Shown one piece after another: positions 45,771-57,471 of a stretch of DNA of 64,000 nucleotides. The notes beneath the pieces were generated by a model. That model made no database searches and was not told the DNA's origin. It saw only the letters and a list, made by a program, of their open reading frames with translations. Numbering within the stretch: the stretch's first letter is position 1; each line of letters begins with the position of its first letter. A program made the position numbers and the translations under genes. The stretch covers positions 4,714,501 to 4,778,500 of the forward strand of contig OY776123.1 in the NCBI GenBank assembly GCA_963675135.1. Reading direction: 5' to 3'. Source of the DNA: Galeopsis tetrahit (Eukaryota > Streptophyta > Magnoliopsida > Lamiales > Lamiaceae).

Positions 45771-47055
45771 AGATTTGGATGAAACGACAGTCCTTGCACG
45801 TTTTCCTTGCAAGTTTCTGATCGTTAATGTTTGTTGGGCCTGGCAGGGCCGATCATTCTTTTGTACTTTCCCTATCAACTATATAAAGATTTGTTGGGGG
45901 TAGTATAGTTAGCTTGTAAAATATCAATGCACATAGCCTTTGTTAGATGATGCCTAAAAGATACTCAGGGTAAGATGTATAGTTGAATGAGTCATCTTGT
46001 TTGGGCAGAATGGTCCAGTTTTGTACAACTTTGGATCATTCAATATTATCTGCTAGATTCTGTATCTTTTGCATCATTTAATAGTTACCTCTCTTTAATA
46101 CAGTACTTAATAGTAGTATGTTGTTTTCTTGAAAGATTCTGCATATTATCTGGTAGTGGGTTTCTATTTCTACATGGACAACGGTGGATAAATTTTAATA
46201 GTGTAAGGTATCGTGGAAGACTCAGTTTGATAGATATGTTGAGATATTTATGGTCAGATTCAGATGAGATATATCAATCGTTTCAAATTGAATCGAAAAT
46301 GGTGTGTCATTTGATACTTTGTTATTATACATATAATTGAGTGTGCTTTTAACTTGGGCTAATTTTCGCTACCAAGGTGTACATGATGCCATGTTTGCAT
46401 CAATTAATCCATAGTGATGTTTTTTTAATGTGATTAAAGTTTTTGTAGTTGAATTGATTTTGAATTTGGTCATAATGGAATAAATCGGTTAAATTCTTAG
46501 TTTGTGTGCAATTCAAATCAACCGTGAGTTTGCTTATGTGTAGAAAAAAATGGATTTGATCGATTCATTTACTTGCAATGGTAGATAATTGGACTGAATT
46601 TAAAATTTGGACCAACTTATGGAACTAAAATAAAAATGTTTATTACATCATGATCAAATTCAAAATTAATTCAACTTAAAGGATTGCAAAAACTTTAATC
46701 CTTTTTTTTAATCATCTATTATTAAGATATCTATAATAAAGACTGAATATCCCCACTAACTCAAATTGAATTGTAAATAATGTCCTTTAATAGTTTGTTA
46801 TACACACAATTAAGTATATTTTTTCACATTGAATAAAAATTTATTTAGATCTAATTAGACATTTTGAGCTCCATTACTCATCTATTTTGGACTAACATAT
46901 CCTGCCCAAAACTTGATTTGATTATCGAACTTGAACGATACAAATTGCATTTGAAGGCTGTTAAAACTCTGATAATTTAACAAAACTTCATGCATTATAC
47001 ATCAGAAAAATTAATTTTTTCAAAAAATAAAATAAATAATAATAAGTATCTTGAT
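45771..47055. other. Convergent intergenic region
   Basis: It contains the 3' UTRs of the NET-domain gene (+) and the chloroplast RNP gene (-). The ORF at 45987-46340 has no recognisable product. No transposon ends are seen. Confidence 0.5.
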
Positions 47056-49562
47056 TTAAAAGGTACGTCTTGGTCTTTCCTCGGCAACATTAACTCTAAT
47101 TGCCCTTCCATCCAACTCCTGCACAACAAATCAAACATAAAACGGTATAAGATTTGGACAAGTCCTAATGCACTCTACCAACAACCAATAGAAATAATCA
47201 AGATGCCGAAAACCAGTCACCCTAACCATTTCCCTTTGTAACATTCTGTATCGAAGATACAAGGAAACTGCTAATCAATGCAAAGAATGCTAAGGTACAT
47301 AGAAAGACCAAGACTGAGTTCAACACTCTTGAGGGCTTTTTGGTAATGCCCCTGGCTATGGGAACAAAGATACGGTCATAAAGCACGAGAGTGATCACTA
47401 TGAAAACAGCAATGAAACATTGCTGCAGTGAAGCTGCTGGAGGTGATATGGCAGTCAAGCTCAAAAAATAAAATTCAAATCCATTTTTATTGGGCAGGTC
47501 GTCTACATTTTCGAACTGATGCATATGAAATTATAAATTTCAAATCCCTCCCCCCCCCCCCCCCCACACACACACACACACACAAATATATATATATAAT
47601 TCAGTTACCTGTCCATCAAGAGCAGCTATGGCGTCGTTTAATTCAATTTCAGAGGACATTGTAACAAAGCCAAATCCACGTGATCGTCCAGACTGCTGAT
47701 CATAAACTACTCTGGCATCCATCACTTTTCCATGTTCGCTGAACTCCTCCACTAAACGAGCATCATCCACTCCCCATGGTAGGTTACCGACATATATTCT
47801 GAAGGAAGGCTGGTATACTCTAGGAGCCCTTTCTGGTTGAGAACCCCTAGGAGCAGCTTTATTTACTGTTAATATCCTTCCATTTATATCCTGAGGGACA
47901 AATCAATTGAATCTCAACACTTCACTCAATATAATAAAACTCATAATCAAGAATTTTAGATGTTACATTTAGTTTCAATGCGACTGAGGCATAAGCAGTA
48001 ACTAATTATGGAATACCAGCATTTGACAACAAGAATATGAGCATCTTGTAAATCAACTAATGTCTAATCTTGTCTTTCCGGAAAAAAACAAATGTCTAAT
48101 CTTGCAGAAACAGGGTACTACTTTCTTCAGTTTAAGTTAACAAAGTCCACATTCACCATGCATAAATGATTTTTACCGTCACTGACCTTCCTCCACAATG
48201 AACCTTCAAAGCTTTCCTTATAACGTTGACAAAAACTGTAGTTAGAATGCCTTATTATCAAAACAAATATCCTTTTGTCTTTTAGGGGATCAAAACACAT
48301 ATATATCCTTACTATAGCAGTGACCAAGAATTGAATTGCTTATGGGAAAATCCCATTAAAAGTAAGACCTGACTCTACATAAAGATGTTTCAAGAATTGA
48401 TCACATGATTCTATTCATATTTTGCAAGATTCCACATTTGAATGTTAATGTTTACAATGTCCATATTCACCATAGATAAACGTCGTTCGTGGTCACCAAC
48501 TCAACCTTCCGATATTCTGAATAACTTCCAGAAAAATATTTAGTCAGAACGCTAAACTATGAACATACTTATCCTTGATTGGCAATCACTAGATTATTGA
48601 AGTACGTATAAAAAAACCCATCAAATGTGAGAGCTGCCCAAAATAAAGATGCTTGAAAAATCAAGATAAGTGCATATACCGTTGCAAGGTTTCCGTTAAT
48701 TACAATACAGTAACTAGGGACTACGAAAGAAGGGATAACGAGCAACTTACATATCCACTGAACAACTCAACAGCCTTCTCTGCTTCTTCCACTGTACGCA
48801 TTGTAACAAATCCAAATCCACGGCTTTGATCCGTCTGCCTGTTATAAATCACCTACAATCACACTATCTGATTAAACGAATTCAAATCTTCATCTCACCT
48901 CATAAATCAGAGGATTATACAGTTTCCAACAAAAGACATAGAACCATTCATTCATTCTCAACTTCCTATTTCATTCCTGCTACTTACTAATACTGAATTC
49001 AGAGATATACAAGTCAAACTTAAGGATATAAACCGTCATATTATGAATGTAACAACAGAAAATGCTACTATAAAATAAAAAGGGGGAATCACTATTTTAC
49101 CTCAGAAATTTCCACTACTCCAGCTTGATTAAAAAGTTCAGCCAATGTTGCGCTGTCAACATCATAGGGCAAATTGCCGACGAAGAGTTTGGCCTCCTCT
49201 GGTGGGTCAGTGAAAGAAGATTTCTCAGTTTCAGCTTCCTCCGAATTTCCAACATCGCTATCCGCATCCTCTTCATCATCTGTAGAATCGATTGCATTAG
49301 CCTCTTCTTCATCATCGGTAGAATCGATTGCATTAGCCTCTTCACCTTGTTGGGCCCAATCTGAAGTTTGTGCGACAAATGGGACAATCCTCAAGGGTAA
49401 ATTCTTGGATTTGAGCGAAACGGAAGAAGGGGAAAAGTGGATTTGCCTAATAGACAATGAGGAACAAGAGGGCTTGGAAATGGCGGTCAAATGAGTTCTT
49501 GGGACTGTGGTTGCACAACAACATTCAACCAGTTTGAGATGGAGGCTTGTTGCAGACGCCAT
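47056..49562 (-). CDS. Chloroplast ribonucleoprotein with two RRMs (cpRNP)
   Basis: The exons, in coding order, are 49562-49101, 48852-48751, 47890-47609 and 47118-47056, all with GT-AG introns in phase 0, giving 302 aa. cpRNPs bind plastid mRNAs and aid their stability, editing and processing. The N-terminus (MASATSLHLKLVECCCATTV, Ser/Thr-rich) is a typical plastid transit peptide. An acidic region follows, with a 12-residue tandem repeat EEANAIDSTDDE. RRM1 has LFVGNL and RGFGFVTM; RRM2 has IYVGNLPWG and RGFGFVTM. The C-terminus ends AIRVNVAEERPRR. I chose the ATG at 49562 over the in-frame ATG at 49637 because it starts the transit peptide and lies after a CT-rich leader. This is a CP29/CP31-type member; which one is not decidable. 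The intron before the last exon carries an NPF transporter fragment and a compound microsatellite. Confidence 0.93.
47222..47524 (-). pseudogene. NPF (NRT1/PTR) transporter fragment in an intron
   Basis: A 100-codon frame inside the last cpRNP intron, on the same strand, reads ASLQQCFIAVFIVITLVLYD then RIFVPIARGITKKPSR. This matches the conserved SLQ..I....YDR.FVP.AR..T.KPS block of NPF nitrate/peptide transporters. The rest is hydrophobic (VFLCTLAFFALISSFLVSSI) but not collinear with the family. It lacks the other 11 or so membrane segments and is a fragment, probably captured into the intron. Confidence 0.65.
47549..47602. repeat. Compound microsatellite
   Basis: A run of C (about 17) is followed by (CA)n and (TA)n, a few bases from the splice donor of cpRNP exon 3 (47609). 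It is likely to vary in length between individuals and to be hard to assemble. Confidence 0.9.
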
Positions 49563-50504
49563 TTTTCGATTTCGCAGAGAGAGAGATAGAGAAAGAGGGA
49601 TTGGAAAAACTTGTAGATAAGAATCAGAGAATTTCAAACCACACTAGTTTTTTTGGACCATTCTTTTTTATTTGGTTTTTACCGAGACTTAAAAAAAAAA
49701 AAAAAAAAACTAGTTTTTTTGGACCAGACAAACTCGATAGAATATTCAAGTCCAATAAAATATCAATCACAGCCCATATATTACGTGATTTTGCTTTGTT
49801 TGCTTCATTCATTTCTTTTTTCCTTTTCATTATATAAAAGAAAGGGTTAATTGAAATTAAATCACCACCTTTTCTGAATTGCAATTTAATCTAAACTTTT
49901 GAATAATTGTAAAAAAAATCAACACCTTTAATTACTCTCTCCGTACACGAAAACTATGTCCTTTTTTTGTTGAACACATACTTTAATTTTTATTTTTATT
50001 TTTATAAAATAAGGGTGTTGCGGAGTTGTTATTGGATAAAAATAAAGTGATTATTATTTTTGATGAACATACAAATAAAGAAAGTAATCATACAAAAAGT
50101 TCAATTTGTACCTTTTATTCCATATTTCATTTCAGTGATACGCGTAACACAATGAAAAACGAATAGGTCTCTTGTGACCGTGAATCTCAAATCCACGTGA
50201 ACTCTCTTATTCGAAATATCACCTTTTAGTCTATGAAGTATTTCAAAAAAATTGATTTTATATAGGAGTATTATTTTTTTCAAAATCGTTAAATAGTTAC
50301 CCTTCGTATGCTAAACAGTGATATGAAGTTAGCCTATTGAACCAAGTTTTTGTCATGGAAAACAAATGGATCTTAACTGAGTTACTATAATACTCCTAAA
50401 TCTCCATTTACCCTTGGCACATTTCCCCCCAATCTTGATATACATTACATATTTGATGGCAATATTGCTCTTACCATAAGTTGAGAAAAAGAAAAAATGC
50501 AAAT
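49563..50504. other. Spacer between cpRNP 5' end and methyltransferase 3' end
   Basis: Just upstream of the cpRNP start (minus strand) is a CTCTCTCT-type leader (about 49575-49600). A lone MITE-type end, TTACTCTCTCCGTACACG, lies at about 49933. Two TAGTTTTTTTGGACCA words (about 49646, 49711) form a short direct repeat. No gene is seen. Confidence 0.45.
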
Positions 50505-52080
50505 CTATTCATATACAGGTTTGAAGTTCTTATAAGCTATGACTGCATAAAAAGGATCTGATCCTGATAACAATCCCAACAGCCCTGAAATCCGACTCAA
50601 AATCGAATTATCCTGCTTATTATCATCTGGAAACTTTCGAATAACTTGAGGCTCTGTGAATCCTTCCACGCATTGGAAGTACTGCACAACCAGTTGCACT
50701 CGGCTGTACCCCGTCCCATCTCGCCATGTGGCTATCGCCTTCTCGTAGAACATCCTGTTACTGAAGCTTACGACGAATACTCCACCTGGTCGTAGTACAC
50801 GAAAAACCTCAGCAAACACCTGTAAAACAACACCACATTATGAATTTCATCAGTTTTCTTATTCTCGTACTATATGATCGTTGTTGGGCGCAACAACGAG
50901 ACTGCGATTATTCCCACGGATAAACATGGGCTTTTTTCTAGTGCACACTCACACACACACTAATAGGAATTAATATACAAGAATTAATTTTCAACCTCTC
51001 TATAAATTCGGACTTTTAGATGATACAAAATTCTTTCATGGTATCAGAGCCTAAAGGCTCACGCTCACACGTCCTGCGTTCGATTCCTGCTGAAAGCAAC
51101 TCCGCCAATTTAAATTGTCCACTCGATGGGCCTCCTCCCCAAAGGGTAAGAGGTGATAATTAGATGAGACGGAATTCTTTTGAAATTTTCTTGGCCAAGC
51201 CCCCTTAATCCTAGAGTTCTTTCACAATAGGCGCCACAAAATCAATTCTTTTTCACAGATTTCCAACTAAAATTCAACAAAACTACAGCCATCTTATACA
51301 TACTCAAAGATAGATAAAGGATTATGGCAACTAAGCATTTTTTCTCATTTTATAAGATCTTTATCCAAAGAATTTAGTATATTTAATCATCTATTCCCTA
51401 TTCATAAGTTTTCTTCTACTCAAAGATCAAAGATTCCCTTTTAAACAAAAGGGATCATTGCATTTCACAAACTTAAATCACAAATGTAACATAAATCCAG
51501 TTTTATCAGCCAAGTATATAACACAAGGAACAAGAGAGATGAAAACCTTTTCAGGATTCTGCAAATACTGCACACTAACAGTGCACAAAACAGCATCAAA
51601 GCTGCAATTTTCAATCTCAAGCTGTTGTTCCTTGTTCAGATCCTTCACGAAGAAATAATCAAGCCTGGGATTTTTAGCTAGCTCCTGAGCATTAAGCCCA
51701 TGTCCCACCACTTTCTTGTACGCAACCTGTTCGGGCAAATGACTGACCCACGAACTCATCAGATCAAGAATTTCCATTTCGGGTCTGAGAAGTTGCCCGT
51801 AAAGATTCTTCAATGTTGAGATGAAATTGTTATCTACATGAGTTACGAATCTTGGATAAGCGTAGAAATCTCTGTCGGGATACTTGTCCAGCTTTGTTCT
51901 TCCTTCTTGAGTGAGAACTTGGCGCTTGATTCTTCCTGCTGCTGAACTAGCGTCGTTTGCTGCGTTGCAAAATACTGGAAACAAATTTAGGGTTCTTGAT
52001 TGGGGAATAATAGAACAAGATTTTGATTTCTGGGGGTGTAAAAAGTGCCATTTTGGGGGGCTCTGAGGAATGGAGATCAT
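50505..52080 (-). CDS. SAM-dependent methyltransferase, plastid-type
   Basis: Two exons, 52080-51547 and 50819-50505, are joined in phase 0 across a GT-AG intron, giving 282 aa. The first roughly 45 residues (MISIPQSPPKWHFLHPQKSK, Ser/Pro-rich) look like a transit peptide, then DKYPDRDFYAYPRFVTHVD begins the conserved core. The class I methyltransferase motifs are motif I-like EILDLMSSWVSHLP, VVGHGLNAQELAKN and FDAVLCTVSVQYL. The junction-spanning NPEK|VFAEVFRVLRPGG matches the usual LxPGG motif. The end, FSNRMFYEKAIATWRDGTGY, is highly conserved in a plant/cyanobacterial family of unknown substrate. Motif I is DLMSSW rather than the usual glycine-rich DLGCG, which is characteristic of this family and not a mutation. 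The substrate is not inferable. The gene lies upstream of cpRNP on the same strand. Confidence 0.9.
51030..51245 (+). mobile_element. Possible tRNA-derived SINE in the methyltransferase intron
   Basis: CATGGTATCAGAGCCTAAAGG is followed about 30 nt later by GCGTTCGATTCCTGC, which resembles a pol III B box (GGTTCGATTCC). The first part also equals a copia primer-binding site, so a copia scrap is the alternative; the B box at tRNA-like spacing favours a SINE. No clear tail or duplication is found. Confidence 0.35.
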
Positions 52081-52259
52081 GGATTCGAATTTGGAATTGA
52101 TGTCCGCCAGAAATTGAGAAAGCGGATAACTTGGGTGTGCTTGTTGAAAAAAATTCCATTTTTTTTTTTCTTTTCAATTTTTAAAACTTTCAATAATATT
52201 CAACTCAATACCCAATCCTATACAATATTAATATATATTTTTTTTAACACTAAAAAGTA

Positions 52260-52741
52260 CTCCCCCGTTCCACTATATAAGTTTCTCACTTTCCTTTTTT
52301 TTTTTTTTTGGATGTCCCACAATAAGTTTTTCATTCCATTTTTAGCAAATTATTTTCTCTCTCTCAATCACATCACTTCTACTTTATCTACTCCCTCCGT
52401 CCGCCTATAAGTGTTACGTTACTTTTTGGCACAGAGATTAAGAAAAGTGATTAAATAATAGATATAGTACAAGTGATGTGATTGAGAGAGGAGAGAGATA
52501 GAGAGAAAAAGTAAGATATAAAGTGAAGTGTAAGAAAAAGTACTTACCAAAAAAGGTATGGGAAGCTTATAGGCGGACGGACCAAAATGGGAAGCTTATA
52601 GGCGGACGGAGGGAGTATATCTTACTAATCTATTATTTTCTCTCTCACCATCACATCACTTCTACTACATCTATTATTTTATCATATTCCTTAATCTAAA
52701 CACCCAAAAGAAAGGGGAAACTTATATTGGGACGGAGGGAG
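52260..52741. mobile_element. Outer Stowaway-type MITE (interrupted)
   Basis: The ends are CTCCCCCGTTCCACTATATA (left) and, inverted, CTCCCTCCGTCCCAATATAA (right), with TA flanks 52258-52259 and 52742-52743. Removing the inner element (52391-52617, including one TA) restores a MITE of about 255 bp related to the one at 15446. Confidence 0.8.
52391..52615. mobile_element. Inner Stowaway-type MITE nested in another MITE
   Basis: CTCCCTCCGTCCGCCTATAA (left) and, inverted, CTCCCTCCGTCCGCCTATAA (right) are identical over 20 bp, with TA flanks 52389-52390 and 52616-52617. Near the right end GGAAGCTTATAGGCGGACGG is present twice in tandem. The perfect ends suggest a recent insertion. Confidence 0.88.
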
Positions 52742-52843
52742 TATTATCATATCACTCGAGTATTTTGGGTACTCAACCCATAATTTTACAAGTAAAGCCT
52801 AACTAGTTCGCATGATTTAACTTTCGTCTAATCGACACTCCGA

Positions 52844-54363
52844 TTATTCTATGATGCAAAGGAAAGGATCATAACACCACGCCGATACCCCGAAATTTTT
52901 TGTCACCAGATTTTGACCTCCAAGCCAAGTCCAAACATGTATTTTTATATATTCTAATGCTTTCTTCGCCTCCTGCCATTCGTCGTTAAATCTTTTGGCA
53001 TTTCGGCACCTCCAAATTTCCCAGACGACACAAGCCCAAAGGCTCGTCATGAACTTCCTCCTTACGCTACCATATCCGAGCGCGTCAAAATGTTGCAAGG
53101 CATGTGTCTTTATACTATTATGTGGCACCATAAGCACCTTAACCCAACTATAACACTGCTGCCAAATTGAGATTGCAAATTTACATTCCAGCAGCACATG
53201 CGCATTGGTCTCAGCTTCTTCATTACACAGAATTTCATATCCTCATTTGGAAATGGGACTCCTCTTCTGCAAAGATTATCGGTCGTCGCGAGTCTACCTC
53301 TCAGACATTTCCACCCAATTAATTTAACTTTCTTAGGCGCATAACAGCTCCACAGGTTCTTGAATTCTGGTTTGTCCTCATTCGAGGCCGTCGCCGCCCG
53401 TGTTTTCTCGAATATACTCGCGTACGCACAGCTGGTAGAGTACGCCCCATGAGGAGCTAAGTCCCAGCTCCAGCTATCTTCAACATCCTGTGAAATTTTT
53501 GATTCGTCTACCACCACAGATAAAGATATTAGATCCTCGCATTCACTCACACTTAACTCCCTTTCCCAAGCCCTGGTCCAATGCCATCCACTGCTTCCCC
53601 AATACCCTATATTACTAATCATCATCTCCTTCTGCTCACTAATTCTATAAAGGCCTGGGAATCGTTCACTCAGTATACCAGCATCTTTCACCCAAGGGTC
53701 GTACCAAAACTTTGTATTCCTCCCATCCCCCACTACTCTACGGATTTTTTTCCTCGCTCCTCTCCCTCCTAACTCGAAAAATATTTTTTTGATTTCTTTC
53801 CACCAACTCGACTCGCCTGTGATTCTACCCCCCTACGTCTACTAACTAACTCCTCACTCCTAAGGCCTCCATAACTAGATTTCAATACCCTTACCCACAG
53901 ATTATTAGGTTCTGTGAGTAACCTCCACACCCACTTCCCAAGTAAAGCCGAATTAAAGAGGTTTAGATCTCTAATCCCTAAATCTCCTTTATTTTTTTCT
54001 TTGCACACCTCTTCCCAGCTTACCCATGCAATCTTTCTGTGCTCCCCCACTCCCCCGCCCCACAGAAAATTCCTCTGCACTCTTTCGATTTCACATAAAA
54101 CAGATTTCAGAATTTTAAAGAAAGACAAGTAGTAAGTAGGTACCACGGAAAGCACAGCTTGAACAAGTGTTGAGCGCCCACCCATCGAGATATGCTTGTC
54201 CTTCCACGCGTCCAGTTTTCCACGTATCTTTTTTGTCATTCCCGCCCAAGAAGTAGTTTTGTGATGATTCAAGCCCACATTCATGCCCAGGAATTCCAGT
54301 GGTAGGGCTGCCCATCGTACAACCCAGATAATCGGCCATCTCCCTTTTCGCCTCATCTCCCAA
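52844..54363 (-). pseudogene. 5'-truncated LINE ORF2 (LINE 4)
   Basis: Read leftwards, three frames follow the 3' half of a plant L1 ORF2. First comes the reverse-transcriptase thumb and linker (DAWKDKHISMGGRSTLVQAV, QRNFLWGG, GDLGIRDLNLFNSALLGKWV; 54356-53769). Next is GDGRNTKFWYDPWV to the zf-RVT region (YAPKKVKLIGWKCLRGRLAT; 53733-53110). Last is a C-terminal piece ending CIIE (53197-52844). Two frameshifts separate them (about 53800 and 53200). The palm with the catalytic Asp residues is absent, as expected for a 5'-truncated insertion. Confidence 0.88.
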
Positions 54364-54640
54364 ATATTAATATTAATACGAAAAATATGTTTACATGGAT
54401 TGAAATCATCAGTTTTACTTTTTATGTTTCACATTCTATTTCACTAATATTTAATACGTGTCATATTAAAAAAAAATTAGTAGAATAAAACACAATAAAA
54501 CGGTGAAAAAACGGAACGAGAAATTAAACCGTCACATTAAACCGTGGCCATCTCTATATTTACAAATTTGGGCCCATTTTGATGACGGTAAGAAATTTGG
54601 GCTTCATCAACCTCATTCGGCCCACTTATATTTTCGTAAA

Positions 54641-55773
54641 AGTTATACTCACAGACTTGTTGAGGACACCCATTGACTAAGTACACACCGTAAAATGGGA
54701 CATTACATGTGGAAAGATCTAAAATACCTTTTCCATTCTACACCCTAATTAAATAAACCCTTTCACCCTCTTCCTCGCACATTTCCAAACATACCCACCT
54801 CCTCCCTCCCAGGCGGCGCCGCTGCTCACCCTCCCCTCCCCTCCCAAGGTCGTCGTCGTCCCTCTCCTCTCTCCCCCACCCAAGGCTGCATGCTGCTATC
54901 GCCCCTCCCCGTTTCGTTCCACGTCTGCCACCATCTCCCCTCACCTCGCCACCCCGTGTCCACCCCTTCCACTTTCAAGCCGTGCACGCTGCCCAACCGT
55001 CTTGTCGCCGCCTTCAGATAAGTTTAGGGTTTAGAAAAAAAATTGGATTATGATTTCTGGAAAAAATTCTATTCCCTTTGTCTTAGAATTGTTTGCACTT
55101 TTTCATTATTTGTCTATCCCACAATTGTTTGCACTTTTAAAGAAGGAAAATTTTCATAAATCTCACCCCTCACAATATTCACTTATTTACACAAAATGTC
55201 ATTACTTTTACATTCTATTCAATCATTTACTTTATTTTATTCATAAAAGTTTACAAAATTACCTATCAACACTCCACTCATTACAGTTTTTTCTTAGTTT
55301 GTGTGCCCACTTTTTGGTGAAAACATTTATGAGACGGAGGAAGTATTAGTGTTTTTCTAGATCCAAAAAAAAAAATCGAATTTTTTGTTTTTTTTTTTTG
55401 AAATTTTTTGCCGAATCCAATTTTTGTATTTGTTCGAAAGTTTTTGCCGAAACCAATTACTTTTTTTGAATTATTTTCCGAAATTGTTGTGTTTGTCCGA
55501 AAGTTTTTGCCGAATCCAATTTTTTTTGTATTTTTTCTAAAATTTTTGATTTCTTACAATTTATTGTTGTTTTAATTGTCGACAATTTTTTTTTTTAATA
55601 TTATGATGATGATGAGGACGATTCTTCCATGAAATGAATGGATGGGTGTACTCACATATCGTTTTTTTTTTCAATTTCATCGAAGGGTATATTGGATATT
55701 TCATGTACCCTTTTATTGTTTTTTTTTTTTTTTGCAAGTGGGTGTCAATAAGTCTTTGTGTATAACCGTAGCC
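54641..55773. mobile_element. Non-autonomous Mutator-like element, TIR group 1 (copy d)
   Basis: The left end is AGTTATACTCACAGACTTGT and the right end, inverted, is GGCTACGGTTATACACAAAG, both leading to TTGAGGACACCC or TTGACACCC. The 9-bp duplication TTTCGTAAA is at 54632-54640 and, once the neighbouring copy e is subtracted, at 57025-57033. The interior has a C-rich, gene-like block (about 54760-55020) and repeated GTTCGAAAGTTTTTGCCGAA words like those of copy a. Confidence 0.85.
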
Positions 55774-55781
55774 TTTCGTAA

Positions 55782-57023
55782 GGGTCTGACTATATGCACC
55801 TCCATTTCGGAGGGATGCACTCCCCCTTTCAATTTATTAATAAAATAATAGAGTAAAAAGTCAAAAATACCCTTCATTAAAATACAACGTAATAGATGCA
55901 CCCCTTTTACTAAAGGCACCTCTACTATCATTTCTTTCACCTAACCCAAATTTCCGGCCACCGTCACCATTTTTTCCGGTAACAAGAAAAAAAAAAATCA
56001 ACAAATCAACCATATTCATCCACAAATTACCATTAACAAACACCATTATCAAAACTTAGAAAACTAACAATTTTTTTTAACAAATTTCGTCAAATCAGTG
56101 CGGACCATATATCTTCCCGTCGATCACATTTTGTCGACCATATATCTTCTCGTCGATCACATTTTGTCGACGGGTGGATATATGGTCGACCAACAAATGT
56201 CGATCGACACTGTAATGTCGACCATATACACTCTCGTCCACAACATTTTGTCGACGAAAGTGTACATGGTCGACATTACAGTGTCGAAAAAAAAAACCCT
56301 GGTGTTTAACGCCGGCGAATCGGGGTGGGCTAACGTCGTGGGCCAACGCCGACGAAGAGAGGGAGAGAAGAGGGAGGTAGGGGCGGCCGCGTGGCCGCTG
56401 AAACTGGTTTTTTTTTTTTACAGATCGGGGTGGTTTTGGGGGGGGGGGAGGAATGGAGGGGAGATAAGAGGTGGAGAGGGCGGCCACTATAATTTTTTAT
56501 TTTTTTTACAGATCCGGGCGATTCCGGCGGCGGGAGGAAATGGAGGGGAGAGAAGAGATCGGGTGGTGGGGCGATTCCGGCGGCGGGGGGAAATGGAGGG
56601 GAGAGAAGAGATCGGGGTGCGGCGGCATCAATTTGTTTTTCTTCTTTTTTTGCAGAAACGCGAGGATTTCTTCTTTTTTTTGCAGAAATGCGAGGAGGGG
56701 CGAGGGCGGCGGAGGCTGCGAGGGAGGGTGCCGCCGGAAGGGAGGAGGGGCGGCCGCCAATCTGCAATTTTTTTTTATAAGGCGGCCGCGGCCGTGGCGA
56801 GGCGAGACGGGGGTGGCCGGCAACGGGGTGAAGGGGGGAGGGGGAAGATGGAGGTTGGGTTGGGGAAGATGAGGAATTTAGGGCTGGGGGTGTGGATAGT
56901 AGTATATATGTTATGAAGGGAGGGGTATTTATGACATTTGAGGGGGGTGTGACCTAAATATTTGGGTGTGTATAAATTGGGGGAGTGCATCTCTCCGAAA
57001 TGGAGGTGCATATAGTCAGACCC
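55782..57023. mobile_element. Non-autonomous Mutator-like element, TIR group 2 (copy e)
   Basis: The TIRs GGGTCTGACTATATGCACCT are identical at both ends over 20 bp and continue for about 45 bp (CCATTTCGGAG...GATGCACTCCCCC). A perfect 9-bp duplication CTTTCGTAA flanks it (55773-55781, 57024-57032). The interior has two GTCGAC hairpins (56133-56283) and a G-rich, gene-like block (56300-56880) holding overlapping ORFs up to 272 aa without any domain. Confidence 0.93.
56133..56283. repeat. Two adjacent hairpins in copy e
   Basis: Hairpin 1 spans 56133-56190 (arms GTCGACCATATATCTTCTCG and an imperfect inverse). Hairpin 2 spans 56208-56283 (arms start CACTGTAATGTCGACCATAT; about three mismatches in 33). 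The core TGTCGACCATATACACTC recurs in copy f. Confidence 0.88.
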
Positions 57024-57471
57024 CTTTCGTAAAATGAAGAAAAAAAAACTCCAAAATTATGGCCCGACCCAATATACATAAAATTGGGCTAATTAGGGAT
57101 TAGTAGAGTGACTCTATTCGGGTTTGACTATTTACACCTCTGTTTTGGAGGGATGCACTCCCTCAATTGATGCATCCATCCAAATTTGCCTAGGATAGAT
57201 GCACCCTTCTTGAATTGTCAAAAATATCCTTGATAACAATTTAGTATCTTTTACAAGCTACACCCCCTGTTAGATGCACCCCCTACACTATTCCATCTCA
57301 AAACACTTCTTCTTCCTCCTCCATTTCCATTTTTTTCTTCTACAAAAAAAAAAAAAAAAAAAAAAAAAATCCACCATGTCTCCCCAACCCCCACCACCAA
57401 TATGTCACCGCCCCTTCCTCCTTCCCCTTCACCCTTGCATATATGGTCGAATATTTATTTTTTTGACCGTA

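Noticed and set aside
47540..47770. 76-codon ORF as an independent gene
   Set aside because: It is the 3' part of cpRNP exon 3 read on through the splice donor into the microsatellite.
49125..49494. Plus-strand ORFs over the cpRNP first exon
   Set aside because: They are antisense shadows of the exon encoding the transit peptide and acidic region.
51947..52410. ORFs at the 5' end of the methyltransferase gene
   Set aside because: Other-frame shadows of exon 1, or read-through into adjacent T-rich and MITE sequence.
56098..56916. 272-codon open frame (and opposite-strand ORFs of 105-145 codons)
   Set aside because: It spans hairpins and a G-rich low-complexity interior of Mutator-like copy e; six-frame openness follows from base composition, and no domain is visible.
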